Under the pieces are notes generated by a model. The model saw only the letters and a list, made by a program, of their open reading frames with translations. It searched no databases and was not told the origin of the DNA. The translations under genes were made by a program, and so were the position numbers. From Usnea hakonensis (lineage: Eukaryota > Ascomycota > Lecanoromycetes > Lecanorales > Parmeliaceae), in contig BLJB01000027.1 of the NCBI GenBank assembly GCA_013423325.1, positions 1-64,000 on the forward strand: a DNA stretch of 64,000 bases, in the 5' to 3' direction. Positions 1-11,959 of this stretch are shown here, in pieces (the first letter of the stretch is position 1; every line of letters begins with the position of its first letter).

Positions 1-3000
1 TACTTTCTATACTTCCCTAATACTCGTATAAGTCTATAGATTAATTAATTATTTTCTATATAATTTTATATAGCTATAGAATTAATAAGAGTAGTAGCTA
101 GGCCTAAATAAGGCTAGTTTTAGCGCGTAAAAATTTTTCTTTATATAAAGATTCTATTTTCTTTCTTTTCTTCTTCCTTATTAATATTATTATTACTACT
201 ATTAAGGTAAGTAATAGATACCTATCTCTCTAATTATATAAGTATATAGCTAATTAGCTCCGTACGAAGCTTCCTTTACTACTATTATTATTATTACTAA
301 ATAAGTTACTATACCCTTATATTTTAAATATCTAAGTATATAACTAATTAGATTTATAATACTACTACTATAACTATATTATTAAATAAATAATAGATAC
401 CTATCTTTCTAATTATATAAGTATCTAGCTAATTAGCTCTATACGAAGCTCCCCCTTATCGCTACTACTACTATTACTACTACTACTAAGTAAGTAGCTT
501 TCTCCCTCTACTATAAATACTATATTATAGTTATAATAATAGTACTTATTAGAATACCTTATTAATCTAGACTTCGTATAATAGTATTATTATTATTTCT
601 ACTAATCTATTAAGCCTCCCCCTACTATTATTAATATACGTATAAAGTTATTATTTTATTTTATTATCTTTACTATTTCTTTTATTATTTAAGTTAGTTA
701 GCTAACTTTATATAATAAGGCTCTTATTATTTATAATATAATCTTAGTAGTCTTAGCTAGTATCTCTATTAATTAATACCCTATCTTTCTAATAGAATAG
801 TAGTAGATATAGAGATAGATATATATATCTAGATAGCTTATAATCTTAGCCCTTCTAGACGTAAATATAATATTTATACTTAATATAATCTTACTATATT
901 AAATAGAATTATATTATCCGAACTATATTAATATAATCTTAATCTAAAGTCGGGGGTAGATACTATCGTATATTTATTATTAATATCGAGGGGGTCTAGG
1001 TCTCTACCTCTTTCTAGAGTACTACCGCCTTCCGGAGTACTTTAGTAAAACGTATACTAATTATAAATAGTAGGATTATAGTCTCCGGTACTTTTAGAAT
1101 AATAATAGAGATAATAGATTGGATAATTATTACCTACTACCTTATAGCGGCTCGAGATCTCGATCTCCGGAAAATAATTATAGGCTAATCCGGTAACGAC
1201 TACTAAAGCTAAAGTAGGGAGAGAGGAAGCTACTAGGCTTTTCGAGATTATAGGGGAATTCTATAATTTTTTAAAATATATATAAAAAGTTTTATTTCTA
1301 TTTATTTATCTATTTATTTATTATATATTAATATATATCTAATATATTATCTTATATTTAAATAATAAGCCTATATCTCTATATAGTATTTAAGATTAGT
1401 AACCTTTATCTTTATATAAGGTAAAGTTAAGTTAGGCTCTTTATATAAAATAATTAATATTAAATAAAATAGAAAGTAATAGATTAGAAGTTTAAATTAA
1501 TATATTATATTTATACGAGATACCCTTATTAAAAATAATCTAAATATAATTTTAAAAGTAGAGATATATTTTAAGTCTTATTAAAAGATACTTTACTCTA
1601 AGACGCCTTTATATAAATACCCTTAGTAGTATTAGTATATATCTTATCTAGAAGATAGTAAACTTATTAAGCCTTCTTTTTTCTATTTTTTCTTTAATCT
1701 TCTTATTTACTTTAATCCCCCTTAGCCTAGTTAAGGGGCCTTTATCCTAATCTTATATAATCCTATCTATCCTCTAGAGGAGAGGAAGGAGATATTAGAA
1801 AAAAAGATTATATAAATATCTTATTATTTAATAGTACTCTTAATATTATATATCTATTATTTATTAATATTTTTAATTATATTTTATTATTAATTATTCC
1901 TTTCTAGAAAGAGGGGGTAGGAGATAGAAACTTAGAAAGCTTAAAAAAAGATAGGGGTAATTAAGTAGAAAGTAGTACTATATAATCTATTAATTATATA
2001 GAGGTAAAAGGCTTAATAGGGATTTTATCTTTATTATTTAATAATAATAAAACCTTATATCAAGATCTTTTATAAATAAGAGGTAGTCGTATAAAGGAAG
2101 AAGGCTTAGAGGGAGATTAATAAATATTATATTAATATTATATAAATTATAGAGATTATCTATATTATTAGAGTTATATAGATTATAGTTTCTACTTAAT
2201 CTCTTTTTTAATCTTCTTTTTAATTTTAGCTTACTTCTTTTATTTCTCTTATTTAACCTTAATTTAAGAAAAAAAGATATTATCTAGATCCTTATACTTT
2301 ATATAAGAATAATATACGAGTCTTTAAATAATTAGAATTATAAGATACTTTTTTTCTCTATTATTTTACTAGTTAAAGTAGTCTCCTTTAAGAAGCTCTT
2401 TAGTATTTTATATAAGAAATATATTTATAGATAGCTCTACTAACTCTATATTTTTTAATTATAATCGTATAAGATATTACTTAGAAATAGAGCTAGTATT
2501 AAAGAGGTAGTATAGCCTAGGGCGTTTACGAAAAATATTTTTAAAGATAAAGTCCTAATAACTTATAATTATATAATAGAGAATTATTATTATAATCGAG
2601 TCTAAAAAAATATTAATTAATTATATAATATAAAGATAGAATATATATTTATCTTCTTAATCTTAATAGTCTTAGTTAGACTAGGAATCTCTTTATTATT
2701 AATAATAGTAGTTTATACTATTTATAGAATAATAGTAATATTTATATAAATATAATTTAATATTAAAGAGACTAATTTTTTTCTAGATATAAAATATTAG
2801 ATAAGATTACTTTAATATATATCCTTAACTATCGTACCCTAAATATAGAATATAAATTAAGGCTTTAATAGAGAAGATCTATAATTATTATATAAAGGTT
2901 ATTTTAGTTAAAAGTATATACTTCGCTATTAAATATATTAGTATTATAGTATAAAATCTTCTAGTACCTTTATATAAAAAGGCTTTAGGGAATTATCCGG

Positions 3001-5131
3001 AATATTAATAATCTAATAGATCTTAATATTAAATAAGAAAGAGGTAGCTAGATTATATAAAATAAAGATTTAAAATATTATAATCTTTATATTATTATAC
3101 TAATTAATAATATATATTATTAGTTATATTATATCTTAGTATCTAAGAGAAAATAATATTAGAGGAAGATATAATCTCTAAAGAAAGAGAGAGACTCGTA
3201 TAAAAAAAGAATAGAGAAAGATAAAGTTATATAAAAATAAAATAAGATATTTATATTAATTTTATAAAATCCTTTTAGATTTCTAAATCTACTCTATAAA
3301 CCCTTTATTAGGACCCTCTCCTTAAAGCTCTATCTATCGTATATCCTCTACTAATCGTAGATCTAGATCTTACTAATCTACTATATTATCTAAATATTTA
3401 TAAAGTCTAAATTAAGGCTCGAGATTTTAAATTATTTAATAATTAATCTCTATATAAAGTATATAATAATAAGCTAACTATAGTAACTACTATTTATTTT
3501 TAGAGATCGGAGGTAGTATATATAAATTAAAGTCTCGCTAACGTAGAAAGGTATTATACTATTTTAGTATAAAGGATAGAAGATACTTATCGGGATTTAT
3601 AGCTTTATTAGTAATTATTTCTTTATATAAAGATATATAAAGATAGAGAAATATTATTAGTAATATATATTAAATCCCTATATAAAGATAGAGATATTTA
3701 GAATATATATTATATATAAAGATAGAGGTATTTAAATATTTTAAATAAAGAAAAGGTACTTTATACGAAATAGAAAGACTTACTATAATTTTCTATATCT
3801 TAATATAGACGAGTAAGGGTTAGCTAATCTAGATTAAATCTATAATTATTAATCCCTTTTTTAGGATAATAGAATAGAGCTAATAGTTTCCTCTATATTA
3901 ATTTCGAATAATTTAATTATTAGTATATATTATATATATTTTACTTATTAATAAATTATATAACCTCTATATAAATTATAGGTAGATAGATAATAAGGAT
4001 TATAATCTAATCTAGAAGTAAATCTTTAGAAAAGAAGTTAGAATCCTTAAATATATAAAAGAAGTCGATCTATTTCCTAAAAAAAGACTTAGTTAATTAG
4101 ACCTACTATAATTTAATTTATTAATTAGTAGTATTTATCCCGTATATATAATATTCTCTAAATATTATTTATAGATCTTTTACTTATTAAAGAGTAAGAT
4201 ATACTTAAGCTATTAAAATAGTCTCGATACTATAATTAGATTATACGAATTAAGGCTATTAATTAAGAGTAGGAAAAGAGATCGTATTAAGATAATTATA
4301 TAGAGTACTAATAGCTATACAATTTAAAATCCCTATTATATATTAGGATATATATCGAGAATAAGTATTAATTCTAGTATAGATTTTAATATCGAAATCC
4401 TATAGTTTATTATAATTATTAATAGACTAGATAAGATTTAGATTAGGGATAATATATTTACCTTATACGCGTTAAAGATCTCGAAATTATTAATTAATAG
4501 TATTAAGAAAGAGTATATAATATATAATAAAAAGATAATCTTTAAAAGAAGTTAATAAATCTAAATAGAAGAGTCTCGTATAAAGAGTATCTAATTACTA
4601 GATATTTAAGCTTCCTAAAATACTCTACTAATATTCTTTTTTTAAGGCTTTATATTACGCCCTTTTTAACCTCTTCTTTAATAAGTCTTTATATAACTTT
4701 ATCTATATAATCTCTAACCTTCTAATTTATTTTTAATTATTTATATCTAAGCTCTTTTCTAATTCGTACGAGACTAATAGTAGTAATAATAAAGCTATTA
4801 ATTTAAAGCTATTATAATATCTCTTTATCTAAAGCCCTAGCTTAATAGAATAGGATATAGATATATTATTATAGTTTTTCTATATCCTCTGTAAAGTCTC
4901 TATAAGAGATATCCTACTTTCTAAGATAATATTATAATATACGAGAATAAATAACTAGGTCTTTATTATTAATAAACTAAATAATAATCTTATAATACTT
5001 CTACTAGTTAGAGACTTAATAAAGGATATTATTCTTATAATCTTCTAACCCTTTAGAATAATAACTACCTCTATAACTACCTCTACTAGATATTATAATT
5101 TATACGAAGAAGATAGATAGATTATATTAAT
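1..5131. repeat. RIP-degraded AT-rich block (remnant of repetitive DNA)
   Basis: The whole stretch is TA-rich and has no open frame of 60 codons or more on either strand. Reading it through I found only about four CpA or TpG dinucleotides (near 1130, 2061, 4320 and 4890), although CpG, CpT and CpC remain common. Loss of CpA and its complement TpG, with gain of TpA, is the signature of repeat-induced point mutation in Pezizomycotina, which acts on duplicated DNA. The original element cannot be named by eye: no LTRs, terminal repeats or protein remnants are legible. A centromeric or subtelomeric AT isochore is the alternative context. Confidence 0.88.
212..450 (+). repeat. Two direct copies of a ~60-bp sequence inside the RIP block
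   Basis: A segment at 212-271 recurs at 391-450 with only a few differences, all of the kind C/T or CG/TA. Both copies run from TAATAGATACCTATCT to TACGAAGCT and both are followed by trinucleotide CTA/TTA runs. They may be an old internal tandem duplication or sub-repeats of a mobile element. Confidence 0.7.
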
Positions 5132-5155
5132 NNAAAAAAAAAAAAAAAAAAAAAA
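5132..5155. other. Assembly gap (2 N) and A-run at the AT/GC boundary
   Basis: Two ambiguous bases at 5132-5133 are followed by a run of about 22 A. Immediately to the right the sequence regains normal CpA/TpG content. The A-run could be the poly(A) tail of a non-LTR retroelement or simply a low-complexity assembly break; the sequence cannot decide. From here to 5558 I see no gene. Confidence 0.8.
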
Positions 5156-5558
5156 GTTTTAATATTATTATATAGCCAGCCGTCGTCCACCCTATTGTAA
5201 GCGCATGTGACGAGGTGAATTTCACTTTCCGGTCAAAAAACATAGATACAACATACATCATACTTACTTCATCCGCAAAATCTACAGCATTAATGACTGT
5301 GTAATCAATTTCGCAAGTCACGAACCATACCCTCAGGTATTTTGCTCGAAGAATTCTGGCCCGGAAATCTAGAAAGCTTCAAGTCAGAGAATGAGCTTCC
5401 ATCGAGTCATCCTTCAACGCTTTCCTTTCACTGCTTATTAGACGGAGAAAGAGACAGAGGAAGCAAATTCAGTCATAGCCAGCTGAGCCGGCACAAATGA
5501 TACAAATGCATAAAACTAAGTCTACATGCTTCCCACACTCACGACCAAGCATTCCATC

Positions 5559-6279
5559 CTACTGGTTCGAACCATTATGTGAAACGTCACAACCATAGGT
5601 CGTTCCATCAGTGTAGGTATAGTAACCCCCCCTTGTTTCCCCATGCTCCCCGTGGCACATATCCCGAACCGTTTCCATTGCATGCTCACAATCCGCCGTA
5701 TTGTTATGCTGCGAGGTCGAAATGTCCGCTGTATAGTGTAGATAATCTTGGCCCTTTTCCGGAGAAGAGTCGCAATTCTTACTGGTGGTGAAGCAGTTCC
5801 CCGTCTGCTGATAATCCGACTGTTGTTCTGACCATGTGCCATCGGCGTTTGGTTGGAACGAGAAACCCTGAAATTGGTGGGCGTCGTAGGCGGCAGCGCC
5901 ACAGACCAAGTATAGGCTGCTGTTGAGTGACGTTTGAAGATTCCACGTGCCGCCTTTGTAGCAGTTGTATACTCCGCCGTTGCCGCTGCTGTCATCACCG
6001 CTGTAAGTACCACGTTGTCGGGCGATGAGAGAAGCTTTGGCAGATGTATCGGGTGACGGGTCGGATTCGACTGGTGCAGCGAATGCGGTGCAAGCAAGTT
6101 GCGAGATGGTAAAAACGTAGCCGACGAGAAGCATCATTCCTGCGACGGTATGTTTAGCTGATGGGCAATCGATTTCCAAGTGTTCGGACCTACTCTTCAT
6201 GGTGAAAGGTGTACGCTTGTCTCTTGGTCTACGTACGGACAGGCTTCTTTTTGCTTTGATGATTGAACGAAATGGACAT
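5559..6279 (-). CDS. Small secreted cysteine-containing protein (candidate effector)
   Basis: I do not recognise the family. A contiguous frame runs 6323-5559, but a spliced model fits better: exon 1 at 6279-6237, intron 6236-6140 (GTACGT donor, GCTAAAC branch point, CGCAG acceptor), exon 2 at 6139-5559. This gives 207 residues with a textbook signal peptide: a basic stretch with KKK, then the hydrophobic segment MMLLVGYVFTISQLACTAFA and a likely cut before AP. The mature part has about seven cysteines, several Asn-X-Ser/Thr sites, and is rich in Gly, Ser, Thr and Tyr, ending in SHNGSNQ. A short pro-segment ending in IARQR may be a Kex2-type site. It is the first gene beside the RIP block, a setting typical of fungal effectors, but a cell-wall or antimicrobial role is equally possible. 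Confidence 0.65.
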
Positions 6280-6323
6280 CCCTTTTGGACACGCTGCTTT
6301 CTTGCCTCTCTTATACCCAGCAA

Positions 6324-7457
6324 AATCGCTAGTCATTGTTTCAATGCCTCGACTGCCGCTTTGGCGACCATCGCCGCAAGGAAATTGGAGGGTTTCTCGG
6401 GTCTCCCTCAAAGCGACGGCCAACCAAAAAATAAGAAAATGAAACTCCAAAAAAATCGCGGATGACTTTGCAGCACAGCCCGACGTTTCGCGTTACACGA
6501 CAAGCGCATCGCTTTCCCCCGAAGACTCGTAACCTTCTCCCAGCGGTATCATCAGCGCTGCATATACTGATTGTAAGTGTATTCGTGTCCTGTTTCGCGC
6601 CTAGTTAGGTACGAGTACATCGCTATCGCATGTAGCTTCTGCGCTTATTGGCCTCCCGTTCCCAGAAAAAGATGTTAATACGAGTTCACGTCTCACCAGA
6701 ATCAGAGGTCCCTAACTCTCTAACCCACAGCAGGCCACGAGCATACGAGCATTTGTTGTAGATCTTGAAGGCCAGGTCTTGACCTGCAGGACTGTGCTGC
6801 TTCGTCAAGGCCCAGAGACCTCATTTCCCTCACAATGGCACTTTGAAATCGCTCATATTGTACTACTGTGAATAAGCCGAAAACTCACCAACCACTTTCT
6901 GAAGGCTAGAGAGCACTCACTATTCTCTCCATGACGTTGTCGTCCTCGCTTTCAAAGACCAGCCAACGGAGCCAGCACCCAGCGCATCCAACAAAGCGCC
7001 ACCAATGCTGCGCCTGGCAACGTACACATTTGCGAGTGACATTTAAAACCCTTAAATAATGATCAAGGAATTACGATCTGGCATATCCAAGACCGAATAC
7101 CAGCGCTGCTATGTCGCAGCAGGTAAAGTTTGCTGTGGTGACGGCCTAGCTGGAGGGTTCAGTACACGAACAGACAACAATATTACCGCCGCAGAAGATT
7201 AGGATTTGGGATGTGTGTGGTAGCACATGAAGATTGTCTGTATGCTGGTAAATATGTTCATAGATTTATCGAGAGCCTTGACATATACATACATATCCGT
7301 AATTCTGTGCATAGTCCCATGGAGCTGTCTCCAACTCCATCGCCTATCTACAATTCCCCCAAAAAGGCGGTTCCCTCACAGAGCGAGGGAAACCGTGATT
7401 TTGAATACCTTCGACAGCAGCACTCGAACACTTCTCTCTGCCACATGAACTCTTTCC
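6324..7457. other. Intergenic, no supported gene
   Basis: This holds the upstream region of the secreted-protein gene and the 3' flank of PEX5. The open frames here are short, overlap each other and show no family resemblance or splice logic. Confidence 0.6.
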
Positions 7458-9502
7458 TCAAAAATCGAACTCACCCCGAAATTGTTCAATATCCATCCCC
7501 AAGTCCACCTTCTCCATCAGATCCCTTCTCCCCATACTGGTGAAGACTCTCTTCAGTGTCTCCATTAGATTTGTACTCTGATTCATGCCCACCATCCTCT
7601 CCACATCGCCTTCATTGATCCTACTACTTCTCGGATCCTCGCCGATGACCTCTTTGACTCGTTGCATACCTTCGCGTTCAACAACACGATGCATGCTCAT
7701 GGCACCGAGGAGGTGCTGTGCTGCTTCGGGAAGCACATTAATGTTGATGCAGGAAACACCAAGATTATAACGGGCGCGGACAAAGTTAGGATTGAGGGTC
7801 AGGGCTCTTTCGTAAGCTGCAATTGCCTCTTCGCTACGGCCGCTATTCGCGAGTGTGGCGCCCAATCGATTCCAGAGAAGGTGCGCTTGGTGAGGTTCAT
7901 TCATGGTTCCAGATTTAGTGCTCGCAAGGGCCGCTTCGAAGCAGTCGACAGCTTTATCGTATTCTTCTGCGCCGTAGAAGAGCACGCCTAAACCTACTTG
8001 CACGTCTGGATCCATATGCTCACCGTCTGGGGACAATTGGGCTGCGCGAATGAACTGGGCCGTAACCTTTTCGTGGAGCATGTGGCGGTCTGTGAAACCG
8101 AAATCGCTTGGCGGGGTAAGGTCATCGGGGGAGACGATCTGGGGATATTTTGTAGAAATCCAGCGCTCTAGGGTGCGGTAGGCGGCGGAATCGTAGCCCT
8201 CGTTTGTATATGATATAGCAAGACCCATCAGGGCCGAAAGATTCCCGGGATCGAGCTTGATAGCTTGTTCGAGAGCACGTATTGCCGGCGACTCTTTTTC
8301 GTTCTGGGCTTGTGCGCTGCCAAGTTGGCACCAGGCTTGTATGTGTTGTGGATCTCTCTGTACTGCGGCTTCAAATGCGAAAGCGGCGAGTGAAAGATTG
8401 CCACCCTCATTCAATATTTTGATGCCTTCTGCGAACGGGTCTTTGGTGACGCTGAAGGGATTTTCTCCTTCAAAAACATAAGGTCCCATCGAAGAATCCC
8501 GGAAGCCGTCTCGAAAGCTACTGTCGAAGTTCTCCCAGGTATCGAAGTCTTGTGATGATAATTCGTCACCCGGATGCATACCGTATTCGCCATTATCCAT
8601 CAAAGATCTACCGTTCATAGTCTCAGCCTGTATCCCTCGCCATATGCTCTCAAAATCGCCAAACTCGTTGGTTTCGGAAAGGACTGACCTATCCATTTCA
8701 TTGAGCTCCCGCTCAATCGCTGCGTTTGCTTCGACGTCTAAATCGTGTTGAGTTGCTGTATCTATCTCGGCGAATTGCTGTTCCCAATCCTTTTCATCGA
8801 GTTCCACCATTCTACCTTTTCCTTTGCCAGTAGTCTGCTGTTCTGGCGGTCTCCTCTGCGCGCTAAGCGGCCTATACTGCGAATGCATCATGCCCATATT
8901 CATCCCATAGCCGACTCCCATCGGTCTACTGTAGTTGTTCATTCCCATTTGAGTGTGTGAGGTTGGACTCCCGACCCTAGCTGACCCATTCCTCTCCATC
9001 TGTTGAAATCGCTGGAAATCAGCTGGTGTGAAGCCAGCAGGAACAAAGCCTCCTGCTTTCGGTGGCTGGAAAGCAGCCTCCATACGCGCTTGCTCTCCAG
9101 GATCAAATTCGGACGCCCAGTCAGGTGAGTGTATGCGGGGGGCGGTTGTTCGATAACCATCCAAGTCTCTTCGCATCTGTTCCATTGTGAACGGTTGCGG
9201 GAAATCTTGAGGAAGCTGGGCATTCTGCTGTAAGAAGTTTTGCATCATCTGTAGCTTTGAATTAGCCGTGATACAGGCCGTAAAAAAGCACACGCGTAAG
9301 AGTTGAGTTCTTGCGAAGTAAACTTGCATACCTCATCTTGGCTTGATCCATTTGCCTGGCTCCGAAAACCCTCATGCAGGCCTGGAGGGCCCTTCCCCAC
9401 AAGCCTGTCCCGCTGCAACGACTTGTCGTCCTGTACATGTTTCGTGAACTGGCTCAGTGGGTTGCCAGCGGTTGAGCATTGGGCGCCGCCTAGGAATGAC
9501 AT
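7458..9502 (-). CDS. PEX5: Peroxisomal targeting signal 1 receptor PEX5
   Basis: PEX5 binds the C-terminal PTS1 signal of cargo in the cytosol, docks at the peroxisome membrane and is recycled by ubiquitination. Exon 1 is 9502-9332, the intron 9331-9249 (GTATGC to CTACAG, phase 0), exon 2 9248-7458, giving 653 residues. The start is fixed by MSFLGGAQCS, which carries the conserved N-terminal cysteine that is mono-ubiquitinated for recycling. The middle holds WxxxF/Y-type docking motifs (WASEF, WEQQF). The C-terminal half holds the tetratricopeptide repeats that bind PTS1, for example the segment around AWCQLGSAQAQNEKE and the final repeats with RARYNLGVSCININ. Length is normal for fungal PEX5. 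Without splicing the frame would start in intron sequence and lose the cysteine. It is divergent from the complex I subunit gene. Confidence 0.95.
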
Positions 9503-9931
9503 GGTATATGGAAGATGGCAGGGACGGATGTCTGCGATGGAAAGGAAGGGGCAATCAAGAGTCTGGAAAAGTTGTTGGTGCGAAGTCCCTCAAAGTGATG
9601 CAATGCACCACACATTTATAAGATTTGTCATGAGGCCTGAATGAAAGCCGAGGCTTGCCATCTCTTCGTCGTCATTAATTGTTATTGACACTTGCGTAAA
9701 GTATTGTTAAAACGACTCCCCGAGCAGTATGCCCACCTCGTTCTCCGAGATCACCTCCGCCATCTCAAGGTTCACATTAAGCATCCTCCCTCCTCTTCCA
9801 GAACCGAGTACAGCCATTGTCAATTATCATTCTGGTCTCTACCATTACCACCGCTCACAACTCCAATCTAAACACTCCAAACACCACCGAACCTCATCCG
9901 CGGAGATAGAAGCCGCAGCGGCAGCGGCAGC
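9503..9931. promoter_or_regulatory. Shared upstream region of PEX5 and the 12-kDa complex I subunit gene
   Basis: These 429 bp separate two divergent start codons. On the plus strand an ATG at 9729 opens a 90-codon frame that overlaps the complex I subunit start out of frame; if transcribed it would be an upstream ORF. No clear TATA box is seen. Confidence 0.5.
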
Positions 9932-10315
9932 ATGCCAACCCCAGAATCCGAGCTCTTCCTCGCAAGAAAACCCAAAGTCCCACCAACCTTCGAAGGAGTA
10001 GACTATGAGGATACGCCACGACTGAAGGCTGCGCAGGATGCCATTATCAGGGAGCAATGGGTCAAGAGCATGATGGCTAGATTAGTCAGGGAGGAATTGG
10101 GAAAATGTTACGCAGCGGAGGGAGTCAATCATTTGGAGAAGTGTGGGCGTCTGAGAGGTATGTCGCTCGACGAAGAAGCTGGAGGACTATACCCGGTGAA
10201 ACCATTACGCAGGCTAATTGGTATACAAACAGAACGTTATTTCGAGGCATTGAAGGATGCTCGAATACGAGGATATTTGTTCCAGCAGCAAAATTATATT
10301 CCAGAAGATAAGTGA
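9932..10315 (+). CDS. NADH:ubiquinone oxidoreductase 12-kDa subunit (NDUFB10/PDSW type)
   Basis: This is an accessory subunit of mitochondrial complex I, located in the membrane arm. Exon 1 is 9932-10157 and exon 2 10233-10315; the 75-bp intron (GTATGT to AAACAG, phase 1) is in frame and would add 25 foreign residues if not removed. The spliced product has 102 residues, the size expected for the fungal 12-kDa subunit. Conserved features are the N-terminal PTPESELFLARKP, the block AAQDAIIREQWVKSMMARLV, a conserved Cys in LGKCYAAEGVNHLEKC with its partner Cys, and the ending RGYLFQQQNYIPED. It faces palC tail to tail, with 176 bp between stop codons. The assignment rests on recalled similarity to the Neurospora subunit. 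Confidence 0.88.
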   Translation: MPTPESELFLARKPKVPPTFEGVDYEDTPRLKAAQDAIIREQWVKSMMARLVREELGKCYAAEGVNHLEKCGRLRGMSLDEEAGGLYPVKPLRRLIGIQTERYFEALKDARIRGYLFQQQNYIPEDK

Positions 10316-10491
10316 TGGGCGTTTGGGTCGAAGGAGAGCAATGTTGCTATTGAACATAGACGTTTGCCGGACGAAGAGCATTGGTGGACAAATTATATGG
10401 CGTTCGGCTCACCTGTACGCTGCGGACCAGCCGTCTAGAGCCTTGGTATTGGGAACTCGAAGTCACAGAGGTCTGCATGAGTACATGTTTG

Positions 10492-11959
10492 CTAATAGTA
10501 TGATTCCTCTCTTGAGACAGTTGAAGAGGACCCGGGGAAAGCTCCCTGCAGGCTTCCCTGAGTCTTCTCGCCCTCGTCACTGCTACTCTCATCATCATCA
10601 CCCATCTCCTCGATATCGGGCGGAGCTCGCATGCGCGCTAAAGTGTTGTCGTCGAGGCCGGGTGGTATGAAAGGCTTAGACGTATAGATATCCCTACCTA
10701 AGGGCATTTTCGCTATTAGCGGATCAGAAAGGGGTATCAATTGCGTGTTTATCTGCTTCCTTATTAGGACAGTCGGTGATAAAGTTCTAAGCTCGGCCTA
10801 CCGTGTCATTCATCTTGTTCCATTTCTGCTCCAGCATCTCAAGCACCCTCATTTCCTCTAGCCGACCCGCGTCACTCCCCCATTGACCGCCCGTTTCTAT
10901 TCTTTTATCCTCTCTCCGTTCTGTCCACTCTCTCTTCAACTTTGCCAACCCTTTCATCTTTAATCCTTCATCTTTGGCGCCGGCAAAGCCTAATTGCTCT
11001 TTACCCCCGATGAGCCACGCGATCCCTTGCCCAGTCTCACCACCCAAATCGGCATCAATGCCAAAAAATCGACACGCTTTTGCTCTAGAAGTCCTCCTGA
11101 GATCATTGACATACTTGACCAAACTTTCATCAATCCTGCCTGATGCGCTCAGCATTGCTTCGGCTTTTCCCGCGTGTTCCGCAGCTGCAAGACATAGCCT
11201 TGCAAAAAGATGAGCTCGTACTTTTGGTATCTCTGGAGGCTTAATCATCCAATCTTTGTCGTTTTTATTACGATCTTGAGCTACTATTGCAGGATATGGG
11301 TCATCCTTCAACACTGCTAGAAGGGTAGCTTCGGCAAGTGCTAACGCGGCGAGACCGCTTTGTGTTTGCGCTAGAGTCTCCAAAACAGCGGAAGAGGCGT
11401 CTATTTCAGCAGAGCGTGAGACTAAGTAGTTGTGTATCGAGTTCGCTTGTAGAAGCTGCTTTGTGGCTGTCGTGACAATTGCGGTTCTCTGCTCAGCGGT
11501 AGGAGTGATTGCTCCGTATAGAACCAAAAGCTGCCCTCTAGCTTGCAGTGTATAGGCACACGCAATTGTATGTAGGACGAAAGAAATCTCAAAGTCCAAC
11601 CCTTTGCCTTTGACCCGAGGAGGGTCTCGTCCTGGGATCGTAGCTGTCAATGTAGTCCGCCAGTCCACATCGATCTCTTTCTTCAGTGCCAGATCTATCT
11701 CTTCTCCGCTGACTGTTCTACCACATAATGCAGCCTCTAGGGTAAGCAGGTAGGGCAAATAGTCATTGGCGGTTCCTAGTACTGTGCTCAAATCAGACGC
11801 TTTTGACACCGTGGGAAGACGTCTGTGTCTCTTCAGTACACCCCGCAGCACGCCTCGATGGGTCGAAGCAGTCAAGGGCAACGATGGGTGAGTGGAACTG
11901 GTAGCGAAAGGTGTGAAAAGGAGACCCGAGGTGGTGGGTAACGCAAAAGCAAAAGGCAT
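10492..11959 (-). CDS. palC: pH-response regulator protein PalC
   Basis: PalC is a BRO1-domain protein of the ambient-pH (Pal/Rim) pathway that links the plasma-membrane sensor to ESCRT-III at alkaline pH, leading to PacC processing. Exon 1 is 11959-10802, the intron 10801-10753 (49 bp, GTAGGC to AAGCAG, phase 0), exon 2 10752-10492, for 472 residues. The start MPFAFALPTTS and the following STHPSLPLTASTHRGVLR match the family N-terminus. The BRO1-like region continues through NDYLPYLLTLEAALCG, IPGRDPPRVKGKGLDFEIS and HLFARLCLAAAEHAGKAEA. The second exon carries the conserved tail PLSDPLIAKMPLGRDIYTSK, which confirms the splice. Length is close to known PalC proteins. No other pal gene is in the window. 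Confidence 0.93.

Noticed and set aside
1..5131. AT-rich block read as a centromere, mitochondrial insertion or coding DNA
   Set aside because: Specific CpA/TpG loss with CpG kept points to RIP; there are no frames, and mitochondrial DNA would not show this dinucleotide pattern. Centromere identity cannot be read from sequence.
5522..6097. 191-codon frame antisense or out of frame with the secreted-protein gene
   Set aside because: It overlaps the cysteine-rich frame, has no signal peptide and its composition is that of a shadow frame.
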